Of a stretch of 64,000 nt of DNA, positions 49,871 through 58,314 are shown in pieces. A program made the position numbers and the translations under genes. The notes beneath the pieces are model-generated. The model saw only the letters and a program-made list of their open reading frames with translations. It was not told the origin of the DNA and searched no databases. The stretch lies in assembly GCF_000275825.1 (NCBI RefSeq), contig NZ_JH719942.1, positions 163,117 to 227,116 on the forward strand. Reading direction: 5' to 3'. Within the stretch, counting starts at the first letter, position 1; every line of letters begins with the position of its first letter. This DNA comes from Saprospira grandis DSM 2844 (GTDB lineage Bacteria > Bacteroidota > Bacteroidia > Chitinophagales > Saprospiraceae).

Positions 49871-52800
49871 TTAAACAATTTGCAATTCGCTGCGGCCTTC
49901 TCCTTTTTTCTGCAATTGAATTTGGCAGGGAATTCTTTCCTTGAGCAATTCTAAGTGAGAAATTAAGCCGATGCGTTTGCCTTCATGCTCCAAACGCTCC
50001 AATAATAAGAGCGCATCGCCCAATGTTTCTTGGTCTAAGGTGGCAAAACCTTCATCTATAAATAAAGATTGCATTTGTTGTTTAGATGATAAATTAGAGA
50101 GGGCCAAAGCCAAGGCCAAGCTGCACAAAAAAGTTTCTCCGCCAGAAAGTGTAGAGAGTGGCCGCTTGGATCCGGCCTGAAAAGCATCAATGACGTTAAT
50201 ATTTAAGCTGTCGTAGCTTTCTTTTTCCAGTTCGTAGCGATTTTGCGCAAAACTTCTCAAATGTTGGTTGGCATAATAGAGGAGTCGCTCCAAAGAGATA
50301 GCATTGGCAATATCTCTAAACTTTTTCCCATCGGCGCTACCAATTTCATTTTTGAGTAAAATCCAGCGGTCGGTTTCTTTTTCTTGTTTTTTATGGGCCA
50401 ACTGTATGCGCTTCACTTTTTTCTCCTGCTCTTTTTGTCGGTCCAATCGCTCTAAAGTACGCCCAATTTCGGCTTGTTCTTCCTTTGTTATTTTTTGCAG
50501 CCGCTCTTTTTCGGCCAAATAATCGGCTAAGGGGGCCAAATTGGGCCAATTTTCGGCTATATTTTTTGCCTGTAGCTGCAACTGCTCCGCTCGATCATCC
50601 AAACGCAATTTTTCTTGGGCCGCTTTTTCCTTGGCCTCGGCAATAGTGGCCGCTTTTTTAGCAGGCAAAAGCGCCTCTGCTAATTTTTCTAGGTTTTCAA
50701 AACCTAACTGACTGGCCAAGTCTGCTAATTTTAAACGCAATTCGGCTTCCTCTTTTTTATTGCCCTGCAATTGCTGCCCCAACTGACGCAAACCTCCCTT
50801 TAAAGCCTCTTTTTCACTTTGTAGCTGGGCCAATAAAGTTTGTGCTTTTTTCTCGGCTTTTCTCAATTGAGCCAATTGCTCGACAAATTTTTTGCGGGCT
50901 TTTTCTACCTGCAAATCGCCAAACTGCTCTTTTCGCTGCTTTTCCAGCTGCAATAAGGCCGCTTTTTCAGCCAATTGCTTTTCTTTTTGTTCCTCCCCCT
51001 CTTTTTGGCAACGCTGCAAATCTTTAGTCGCTTTTTCCCAATTCACCGCCATAATGGCCAGTTCTTGTTGCAACTTTTGCGCTTGCTCCAATAAGGCCTG
51101 ATAATTTTTGTAGTCGCTTTTTAAAACAGCAATTTCTTGCTTGAGCTGTTTAGAGCTCGACAATTCTCTGCCCAATTGGGCCAAAACCAATTGCGCCTGT
51201 TGCAATATTTTTTGGTCCTGCTCTAGTTTTTCTGCCAGTTCTGCCTCCAATTGCGCCAAGCTTTCGAGCATTTTTTCTTTTTGCTGCTCTTTTTCTGCAT
51301 AATTATTTTTTGTGGCCTTCTTTTTTTCGGCCAAAATAGCCCACTTATGCTGAATCTCTACTAATAATTTGAGTTGCTTTGTTTTTTGCGCTTGTTCCTC
51401 CCCAAAAAGTTGATAAAGCGCCTGCAATTCTGCTAGTTCTAAGGTTTTCAACTCTTTTTCAGACCAATTCAATTGAGGCAGGGCATCTAGTTTGGCCCAC
51501 AATTGCTCTACCGATTGATTTAGGCTTTCTTTTTCCTGCGCCAATCGCTTTAAACGATCGGCCAAAACAGAACTTTTTTGTTCCAATTTGCTCTGCGCCG
51601 ATTGAATTTCTTGCTGTTTTGCTTGTAAATCGGCCAAACGCTGCTGTTCTTCCTGCAATTCTTTTTGCTTACCTTCTTGGTCAAAGGCTTCATGCGCATG
51701 CGGATGTTCAGTAGATCCACAAAGGGCACAGGCTTTTCCCTCTTCTAAATATTGGCGATATTGGGCCGCCCCCATTTGTTGCTTGAGCAATTCACAAAGG
51801 CGTTCTTGAGAAGCAATATGTTTTTGCAGATCGGTCAAACGCTCTTTGTTTCTGGCCTCATTTTCTTGCAGGGGCTGCCATTCTTCTTCATTTTTTGTTT
51901 TCTCGGCCAAAGTTTTGGCCAGTTGCTCTTCCGCTTGCTGAATCCCCTTGCGCAAATTGATATGTTCTTGCCAAGGCCTCTCAATTTCTTGGGCCTGAGC
52001 CAAATCTTTTTCCAAAAGCGTCTTTTTGGGAAGCAGCTCCGCTAAACTTAGTTCTTCTTTGGCCAATGCTTCTGAAAGGGCTTGCTCTTCCTTAGCTTCT
52101 TCGGCTAATTTATTTTTAAGCTGCTCTAGTTGTTGCTCTAAGTCTTTTTTGGCCTTTTTTTGTTTTTTTTCTTCGGCTCGCTGGGCATTTCCGGCCTTAT
52201 GCAATTGCTCAACTTCTTGGGCCAAGGCCTGCAATTGTTCAATAATTTCTGGACTATCGGCCAAGGCGGCCTGTTCTTTTTGGGCCAAGGCTATAGTGGC
52301 GGCTTTTTGCTCGCTTTTTTCTTTTTGCTTGGCCAATTGGGCCTGTTCGGCGGCTTGTTTTTTTTCTTGGACCAATATTTTTTCTAGGGCTGCTTCTGTT
52401 TCGGCCAATTTTTTTTGCGCAAATTTAATTTCCTGATCCAAACGTTCACAAGCCTGCCATTGCGCCTGCAAATCATTTTCTTGGGCTTCTTCTTCGGCTA
52501 GTTTTTGGGCCAGTTCTTTTAAAACAATGGCTTCTTTGGCCCAAGCTTTTTCTTTTCTGGCCAATTGCTGTTCATCTTTTGTTTGTTGGACCAAAAGCGC
52601 CTTAATCTCTGTCTCCAATTGGCTTAAGCGCTTCAATTCGCCCCCAGCTTTTTCGGCCTTTTGGTGTTGGGCCAATAAAAAATGTTCTGGCTCTTGGGCT
52701 GCCCAATTTTTGGCCCAAGCTGCTTTTTGTTGCTGCAATTCGACCAAGGCGGTTTCGCATTCTTTTTTTTGCTCGGCCAATTTAATTTGTCCCTCTAGTT

Positions 52801-53539
52801 CCTTTACTTTTTGCTGCCGCTCTTCTTCTTCGGCCTTTTTTTGGACCAAAGCCGTTTCTAGGGCCAATAATTCTTCTGCCGACAATAAATCAACGGCCTG
52901 CAATTGCTTTTCTAATTCTTCTAGCTTTTCTTTTTCCTCTTTTGCCTTTTGAAATGCGGCTTTAGAAATTTCGCTATACTGCTCTGCAGAGGTAATGCGG
53001 GCCAAAATATCTGAGCGATTTTCTTTATCGCGCAAAAAGGCAATAAAATCGCCCTGGGCCAAAAGCACCGAGCGACAAAAGCCATCAAAACCCAATCCAT
53101 CCAAAAGTTCTTCTATTTTTTTATGGAAATCTCTTTTTTTGGTGGCTAAAATGGGCTGCTCTTTTTCCGTAATTACTTGCACTAATCGTTGCTTGGGCCG
53201 CTCTACTTTTCCATTTCTATTGATGCGCAGCATCCACTCCGCTCTATAAACTTGGCCCTTGACCGAAAACTCTAAGGCCGAAAAAGCATTTTTTTGCCCT
53301 TTAGAAATCATATTGCTTTCTTTTCCGTGGTCGCTTCCTTGCGTACCACTAAAACGGGCCGCTTTTCCATAAAGCGCCAAAGTCATGGCATCTAATAAAG
53401 TTGTTTTTCCAGAGCCTGTTGGTCCAGCAATTAAAAAAAGACTGTGCTCTTTTAAGGGCGCCGCTTCAAAATCAATGCAAATGGGCTCTTCGGCTTGTAA
53501 AGAGTTAATATTTTGGATATAGAGTTTTCGGATCTTCAT
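49871..53539 (-). CDS. sbcC: SbcC-type nuclease-complex ATPase
   Basis: Protein of 1222 aa. N-terminal MKIRKLYIQNINSL and P-loop AGPTGSGKTTLLDAM, a long coiled coil with the zinc hook KACALCGSTEHPH near the middle (C-x-x-C), and at the C-terminus the signature STLSGGETFLCSLALALALS and Walker B LFIDEGFATLDQETLG. SbcC pairs with the SbcD nuclease to process hairpins and double-strand ends and opens hairpin DNA by ATP-driven movement. No sbcD is next to it: upstream of its start is only repeat copy 20. The second Met (53539) is taken as start since MKIRKL is the family N-terminus. Confidence 0.92.
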   Translation of the reverse strand: MKIRKLYIQNINSLQAEEPICIDFEAAPLKEHSLFLIAGPTGSGKTTLLDAMTLALYGKAARFSGTQGSDHGKESNMISKGQKNAFSALEFSVKGQVYRAEWMLRINRNGKVERPKQRLVQVITEKEQPILATKKRDFHKKIEELLDGLGFDGFCRSVLLAQGDFIAFLRDKENRSDILARITSAEQYSEISKAAFQKAKEEKEKLEELEKQLQAVDLLSAEELLALETALVQKKAEEEERQQKVKELEGQIKLAEQKKECETALVELQQQKAAWAKNWAAQEPEHFLLAQHQKAEKAGGELKRLSQLETEIKALLVQQTKDEQQLARKEKAWAKEAIVLKELAQKLAEEEAQENDLQAQWQACERLDQEIKFAQKKLAETEAALEKILVQEKKQAAEQAQLAKQKEKSEQKAATIALAQKEQAALADSPEIIEQLQALAQEVEQLHKAGNAQRAEEKKQKKAKKDLEQQLEQLKNKLAEEAKEEQALSEALAKEELSLAELLPKKTLLEKDLAQAQEIERPWQEHINLRKGIQQAEEQLAKTLAEKTKNEEEWQPLQENEARNKERLTDLQKHIASQERLCELLKQQMGAAQYRQYLEEGKACALCGSTEHPHAHEAFDQEGKQKELQEEQQRLADLQAKQQEIQSAQSKLEQKSSVLADRLKRLAQEKESLNQSVEQLWAKLDALPQLNWSEKELKTLELAELQALYQLFGEEQAQKTKQLKLLVEIQHKWAILAEKKKATKNNYAEKEQQKEKMLESLAQLEAELAEKLEQDQKILQQAQLVLAQLGRELSSSKQLKQEIAVLKSDYKNYQALLEQAQKLQQELAIMAVNWEKATKDLQRCQKEGEEQKEKQLAEKAALLQLEKQRKEQFGDLQVEKARKKFVEQLAQLRKAEKKAQTLLAQLQSEKEALKGGLRQLGQQLQGNKKEEAELRLKLADLASQLGFENLEKLAEALLPAKKAATIAEAKEKAAQEKLRLDDRAEQLQLQAKNIAENWPNLAPLADYLAEKERLQKITKEEQAEIGRTLERLDRQKEQEKKVKRIQLAHKKQEKETDRWILLKNEIGSADGKKFRDIANAISLERLLYYANQHLRSFAQNRYELEKESYDSLNINVIDAFQAGSKRPLSTLSGGETFLCSLALALALSNLSSKQQMQSLFIDEGFATLDQETLGDALLLLERLEHEGKRIGLISHLELLKERIPCQIQLQKKGEGRSELQIV

Positions 53540-53635
53540 GTACAACTTGGCTAAATAAAATAGAATGTTCCAAGTTACGGACTTTCGCTTGTGGAGAAAA
53601 ACTGTAGCGGTATTAAAAAGCTTTGTTTTTTTGAA

Positions 53636-53975
53636 GTTTTTTTGGGGCTGCCCCTGCGCTTCGCTTGGGTCGGGCTATGTCGCAGCTCGCAGGTCTGCTC
53701 GGCCCTGCGTTTTTTTTCGCTGCGCTCAAAAAAACTGGGTCTGGCCTTCGGCCACTGCTATCTATCCCTCAGCCAAATAGAAGCTCTGCGCTTCGGCCAG
53801 CCTTTGATAAAAATTTTAAGCTAGTCAAGGCATTTTTTAAAGGCATAGCCGTAGCTATGGCTGAAAAAAATAACGATGAATGGCTGGAAATTAAATCAAA
53901 GGATAGAAGTGGCAGGGCTTTTATTTGGCCTTTGCCGCTCATCTAATTTTTTTAGTCCATTATTTTTCTTCAGCG
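53636..53975 (-). repeat. Stem-swap element copy 20 with long extension
   Basis: Minus-oriented; core with TGGCCGAAGGCCA and GTTTTTTT/AAAAAAAAC stems around GAGCGCAGCG, then the long extension. Over about 300 bases it differs from copy 23 (60257-60605) at a single position near 53814 before the right ends diverge. It faces sbcC. Confidence 0.88.
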
Positions 53976-54218
53976 GTTGGAGGTGGTTGTTGTTTTGTCA
54001 CTAAAAATTCAGGGATAAAAAATAACTGCTATTTGTTCGGCCCTGGGCTGAAGCCCAGGGTTGCTAACTTGAGCGAACTGACGGAGAAAGTCCTTGTTCG
54101 CTTTTTGGGGGCGGTTGTTTTTTTCTTAGTGGTTTTGAATTCATTAGTTTTTCCGCCGAAGGAAAAATTGTGGTAAAAAATCCATTCATCGCCATTCGGC
54201 CAGTTTTTTTACCCCATT
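53976..54218. other. Intergenic space with short hairpins, no gene seen
   Basis: Between copies 20 and 21. It contains CCCTGGGCTGAAGCCCAGGG (54041-54060) and a GAGCGAACTGACGGA...GTCCTTGTTCGCTTT stretch also present near 32093. No frame of interest. Confidence 0.5.
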
Positions 54219-54428
54219 ACTAATTGAAAGCCGCTATTTGAAAGGGGAATTTAAGGCCGAAGAAAAAAGCCCAGAGAAAAAAGACCGATGAGCGGCCTAG
54301 CGATGGGGAGCAGTGCGGCGCAGCCGCAGACCAAGCAAAAAACTTGTTTTTTTGCGCAGGGCCGAGCAGACCTGCGAGCTGTGGACCGTAGCGCCGACGA
54401 GCGAAGCGAGGCGGAGGCCCCAAAAAAA
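54219..54428 (+). repeat. Stem-swap element copy 21
   Basis: Plus-oriented copy with an upstream module AATTGAAAGCCGCTATTTGA shared by copies 22, 24 and 25. Core: TGCGGC-GCA-GCCGCA and GCAAAAAAC/GTTTTTTTGC stems; last stem GACGAGCGAAGCGAGG before GGCCCC-A. It faces the kinase-like gene. Confidence 0.85.
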
Positions 54429-54499
54429 TCAAAAGCAGTTTGCCAAGGCGAAAAATTATTTTTTCCTAAAGTTCATTATCTTGAACCAACTGCAAGATT

Positions 54500-56896
54500 A
54501 TGGAAGAAAACAATAACCAGAAACAAAAAATCACTCTTTTTTTGAGCGAGACCAAAGAAGCCCTCTCTTTGGCTCCCAAAGCTTTTGCCTCGGGTGGCGA
54601 AGGCAGCTTATTTCGCATTTTATCGCCAGAAAAGTATAGTGATCGGGTAGCAAAAATTTATCATCCGCATAAAAGGACGGCCGAAAAATTGGCCAAATTG
54701 GAGCTCTTGATAAAAGATCCTTTGGGCCAAGGAGAAGAAGGAATTGCGCCCAGTTTTATTTGGCCCCAAGCCATTTTGCAAAATGAAAAAGAGGAGCAAA
54801 TTGGCGTCATGATGCCGCTGGCCCAAGGAAAAAAACTAGAATTACTTTGCTTGCCCAAATTGCCCAAAAAAATTGATGGGGCCTGGAAGCGCTTGGCTTT
54901 TGATCGGGAAGGTAACCAAAAACTTCGGTTGAAAATTGCCTTTAATTTGGCCAATGCACTTAGACAACTGCAGTCGAAAAAAAAATATGTGCTGGTCGAT
55001 CTAAAAGCCGAAAATATTTTGGTCCAACCCAATGGACAAATTGCTATTGTGGATGTCGATTCGCTGCAAATTTCTGATGGCGAGCAGTTTTTTAAGGCCG
55101 CCGTGGCCACTCCTGAATATTCTGCCCCCGAATATTATCAATTGCCAAAAATAAAACGCTTTGATCATAGTTGGGATAATTTTGCCTTGGCCGTTATCCT
55201 CTACAAATTATTTTTAGGAATTCATCCCTTTGCCGCCTCGGCCAAAGGAGAATATGCCAAGCGCGTCAGTTTGCATGAAAAAATTGAGGCCAGATTATAT
55301 GTGCATCATCCAAAAGCCAAAGAATGGCTGCAATTTTTGCCGCCTCCGCATGAAAAATACCATGAGCTTCCGCAGGGGCTGCAAAATTTATTGGCTAAAA
55401 CTTTTGTAGAAGGGCTAGATCAGCCAGAAAAAAGAGCGAGTCCGGAAGATTTCTGCGAGCAACTGCTTGAAGAAATTAGAGACTGGGCCTTCCTCTTTAA
55501 TTTTGAGGCCCAAAAAGGAGAAGAAAAAATAAAACGGCTCGAATTAGCCGCCAAAGAAATTAAACCGCCAGAAGAAGAACTAGAAGAGCTGCATTTATTT
55601 CCCCCTACTTATCAAAAAATCTTTTCGCAGAAGGGTAGTTTTTTAGGCGAGGAAACACTGACCTCCCCTTCGGGTTGCCTCAATCTTTTGGGTTACATTA
55701 GTTACCTCCCTTTTATTGGCTTGTTGGTGGTCAGTTTGATTCATCTTGTTTTAGCTTTTGATGGCTGGCTCTATTTAATGGGCAGTTTGATTAGCGCTTT
55801 TTTTATTTATGTTTTTGCCGAAACCTTGGCCAAAAACAAAAGTGCTATTTGGAACCGTTTTTTTTCTTTTAGTGGAAAAGCAGGCGCTTTGGGCCTCATT
55901 CTTTGGAGCCTTAGTTTTTTTTCGATGCCTGGATTTTATAGTCTTAACGATCTTTACGATCTTATTTATTGGAGTATTTGGACCGCCAGCAGCTTTGCGC
56001 TAGCCAAAATTTTAATTTCTCAAGAAAGTCATAAAGGAGCCTTGCAAGAAAATGCGGGCGTTTTGCTTCAAGCTACGGCACTGGGCCTTGCGGTATATAT
56101 TGTTTTTTATGTCTTTGATTATAGCTTTGCTTATTTCACCAGCGACAGCTCCATTTTATTTTCAGAACTTTTAACTATTCTTGCGCCCTATTTTATTTTT
56201 GCGGTCATTGGCTACCTTTTAGGCTGGCGATTGAAAAAAGCCTCGACCAAAGGACTGCCCAGTCCAGTCCAACTCATTAACGACTACAATAAAAAATTAC
56301 TAGACCTACAAAAGCATTATAATTTGGCCGAAGAACAGCTCATTGATTTTGCCGTTGGCTATAAAGAAAGTGCTCAGCTTTATTTTGACGATTGGTTTAA
56401 CAAACGACTGAAAACAGCTACACATTTTTTACGGGATTATGAACAATTGTTGCAAGCACAAGCTGCCGCTCGAAAAGAGAGCGAAACTTTTTTGCTGCAA
56501 TCGGCCCATCATCTTCATCCTATTTTTAAGGGCATGCGCTCTTTTTCGCAAGTCAGTCAAAAAATGAAACTTTTAGCCAGTCAGGCAAAAAAAGAGGAAG
56601 TTAGAGAGATCAAAAACGAACTGATTCGCCTTTTGCATCAGTCGCAGGCCATCTATATTAACTACTTGCAAGGAAAACAACCCTATTATAAAGTAGCCGA
56701 AAAAAAACTAAGTAATTTTGAAGCCGAGCTCGAAAATGACTACCAAAAAGAAAAGGAAAAACATTTTGCCGCCGCTAGTGAGGGCTTTGAAGAAATAGAA
56801 CTAGAGGAGAAACTATCGTTAAATGATTTTTTAAAGCAACTGCATGAATTAAAGGCCGAAAAAGAAGCTTTGCTCCCATTAGAGCATAAAGATTAG
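54500..56896 (+). CDS. Membrane-anchored protein kinase-like protein
   Basis: Protein of 798 aa. Residues 20-330 form a kinase fold: AKIYHPH (candidate beta3 Lys), VLVDLKAENILV (in place of HRDLKPEN; the catalytic Asp and Asn are kept, the His-Arg is not), and IVDVDSLQI (DVD instead of DFG), with PEYSAPEYY as the APE motif. About 395-590 contains several membrane segments (LLGYISYLPFIGLLVVSLIH, FFIYVFAETLA, GALGLILWSLSFFSMPGFY, ILAPYFIFAVIGYLLGW), followed by a cytoplasmic coiled coil. It resembles YegI/TerY-associated atypical kinases. No phosphatase or VWA gene is nearby. Confidence 0.75.
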   Translation: MEENNNQKQKITLFLSETKEALSLAPKAFASGGEGSLFRILSPEKYSDRVAKIYHPHKRTAEKLAKLELLIKDPLGQGEEGIAPSFIWPQAILQNEKEEQIGVMMPLAQGKKLELLCLPKLPKKIDGAWKRLAFDREGNQKLRLKIAFNLANALRQLQSKKKYVLVDLKAENILVQPNGQIAIVDVDSLQISDGEQFFKAAVATPEYSAPEYYQLPKIKRFDHSWDNFALAVILYKLFLGIHPFAASAKGEYAKRVSLHEKIEARLYVHHPKAKEWLQFLPPPHEKYHELPQGLQNLLAKTFVEGLDQPEKRASPEDFCEQLLEEIRDWAFLFNFEAQKGEEKIKRLELAAKEIKPPEEELEELHLFPPTYQKIFSQKGSFLGEETLTSPSGCLNLLGYISYLPFIGLLVVSLIHLVLAFDGWLYLMGSLISAFFIYVFAETLAKNKSAIWNRFFSFSGKAGALGLILWSLSFFSMPGFYSLNDLYDLIYWSIWTASSFALAKILISQESHKGALQENAGVLLQATALGLAVYIVFYVFDYSFAYFTSDSSILFSELLTILAPYFIFAVIGYLLGWRLKKASTKGLPSPVQLINDYNKKLLDLQKHYNLAEEQLIDFAVGYKESAQLYFDDWFNKRLKTATHFLRDYEQLLQAQAAARKESETFLLQSAHHLHPIFKGMRSFSQVSQKMKLLASQAKKEEVREIKNELIRLLHQSQAIYINYLQGKQPYYKVAEKKLSNFEAELENDYQKEKEKHFAAASEGFEEIELEEKLSLNDFLKQLHELKAEKEALLPLEHKD

Positions 56897-56907
56897 CTTT
56901 GTTTTTC

Positions 56908-57076
56908 AGGCAACTGCTAATTGAAAGCCGCTATTTGAAAGGGGGAATTTAGGGCCGAAGAAAAAAGCCCAGAGAAAAAAGACCGATGAGCGGCCACAAC
57001 AAGCCCTTTAGGCCGCAGTTCGACGACCAAAGGGAGTAACCGCCGACGAGCGAAGCGAGGCGGAGGCCCCAAAAAA
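56908..57076 (+). repeat. Stem-swap element copy 22 (core deleted)
   Basis: Plus-oriented remnant: the upstream module AATTGAAAGCCGCTATTTGA and the final modules AACAAGCCCTTTAGGCCG, AGTTCGACGACC and GACGAGCGAAGCGAGG are present, but the conserved AGGGCCGA core and its variable stems are missing between 56995 and 57000. The remaining end touches the mcrC stop. Confidence 0.8.
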
Positions 57077-58303
57077 CTATTCCTCCGCCCAGTTTTTCAC
57101 CTGCCTAAAGATCTCTTGCTGCCAAGCCCTTATATTTTTATCGTGGGGAATAGAAACGCCTAAAACACTACAGTCTTTTGCCCCCGCATTTTTTTGTGGC
57201 TGAAAAAAACCTGCTTTAGAAGCTCCATTTGGGTGAATTAAAGCCGCTTTTTGGCCCTCATAATAATCTAGATAGACATAAAGTTGCCGTAAATCATGCG
57301 GAGAAGGCTTTTTTTGGTCCAATCGCTTCCATTTGCAGTCTAAAACATACTTTTTGTTGTTGAGCTGCAAAATGATGTCGGGCTTCATGTAAACAGATGA
57401 ATTTTGATCCGAAAATTGCCAAAACTTTTTTCGCGGCTCGGCCCAAATGCGATCAGTAGGACCCAATTGTTTTTTTAGACTCTTAAAAATAAAGCGCTCC
57501 CAAAGAGCATTCATATCAAACATTAGGGCCAAAACTTCTTGCTGCCCCCGCTGCAAATCGGGATGATAATGCAATAATAATAGCTGCGCAATGGCCAGCG
57601 CCCGCCGATAATGTTCATTGTTGCGATGAAAAGAAATTTTTTGAAAACTGGCCTCCGAAATAAAAAGATCGGGCATGGGCGGAAAATCAAGCAATAGCGA
57701 GCCAATTTTACTCTTCAAATTTGCCTCTCGATTGATTTTGCCCAATAAAATCAAAGCTTTGTACAAAATCTGATGGATCAAATGCTCCTTATTATATTGA
57801 CTATGGCGAACGTAAAAGCGCTGCTGCTGACAAACATTTTTTTGAAGCTGCTTGGCAAAAATTAACTTTCCTTTTAATGCCGTTTGATTTCGCTCCACTT
57901 TTTTATAGCGCTTAATCAATCCTCTATGCAATAAATACTGCAACTCTTTGATGTATAAATCAAAGTAAAGCGATAAAATTGCATTGGGTTTGAGTTTCAA
58001 CTGGCTGCTACTGGGCGTTTGAATGGGCAAACTATCCACAGCACGCAAAATATCAATCAACATTTTTCGCCAGTGATTTTTATCCGCTGATTTATCGGCC
58101 TTGGGCAAAATTTCAATGCTAAAATCAGCCAGTTGCAAAACACCTACCTGCTCGCAAAACTTGACATATTTATGGCCCAAAGAAAAATAAGGATGACCGC
58201 CCCGCTCATGAAAAACTTGTAGTTGCTCCAACTGCTTTTTCGTCAAGCCATTTTCGCCCAAATACAACTTTTCATGCTCATAAACAGTAAATTGCTTGTT
58301 CAT
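57077..58303 (-). CDS. mcrC: McrC, nuclease subunit of a McrBC type IV restriction system
   Basis: Protein of 408 aa. N-terminal part typical of McrC (LYLGENGLTKKQLEQLQVFH), a central region with DMNALWERFIFKSLKKQLG, and the PD-(D/E)xK nuclease site at the C-terminus: MKPDIILQLNNKKYVLDCKWKRLD. It is recruited by the McrB GTPase and cuts modified foreign DNA (family knowledge). It begins 11 bases after mcrB ends, forming one operon on the minus strand. Confidence 0.9.
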   Translation of the reverse strand: MNKQFTVYEHEKLYLGENGLTKKQLEQLQVFHERGGHPYFSLGHKYVKFCEQVGVLQLADFSIEILPKADKSADKNHWRKMLIDILRAVDSLPIQTPSSSQLKLKPNAILSLYFDLYIKELQYLLHRGLIKRYKKVERNQTALKGKLIFAKQLQKNVCQQQRFYVRHSQYNKEHLIHQILYKALILLGKINREANLKSKIGSLLLDFPPMPDLFISEASFQKISFHRNNEHYRRALAIAQLLLLHYHPDLQRGQQEVLALMFDMNALWERFIFKSLKKQLGPTDRIWAEPRKKFWQFSDQNSSVYMKPDIILQLNNKKYVLDCKWKRLDQKKPSPHDLRQLYVYLDYYEGQKAALIHPNGASKAGFFQPQKNAGAKDCSVLGVSIPHDKNIRAWQQEIFRQVKNWAEE

Positions 58304-58314
58304 AAGGCCTTATT

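Noticed and set aside
50842..53249. Several long open frames opposite to sbcC and, at 41095-43077, opposite to the AsmA gene
   Set aside because: They are antisense shadows of well-supported genes with low-complexity products.
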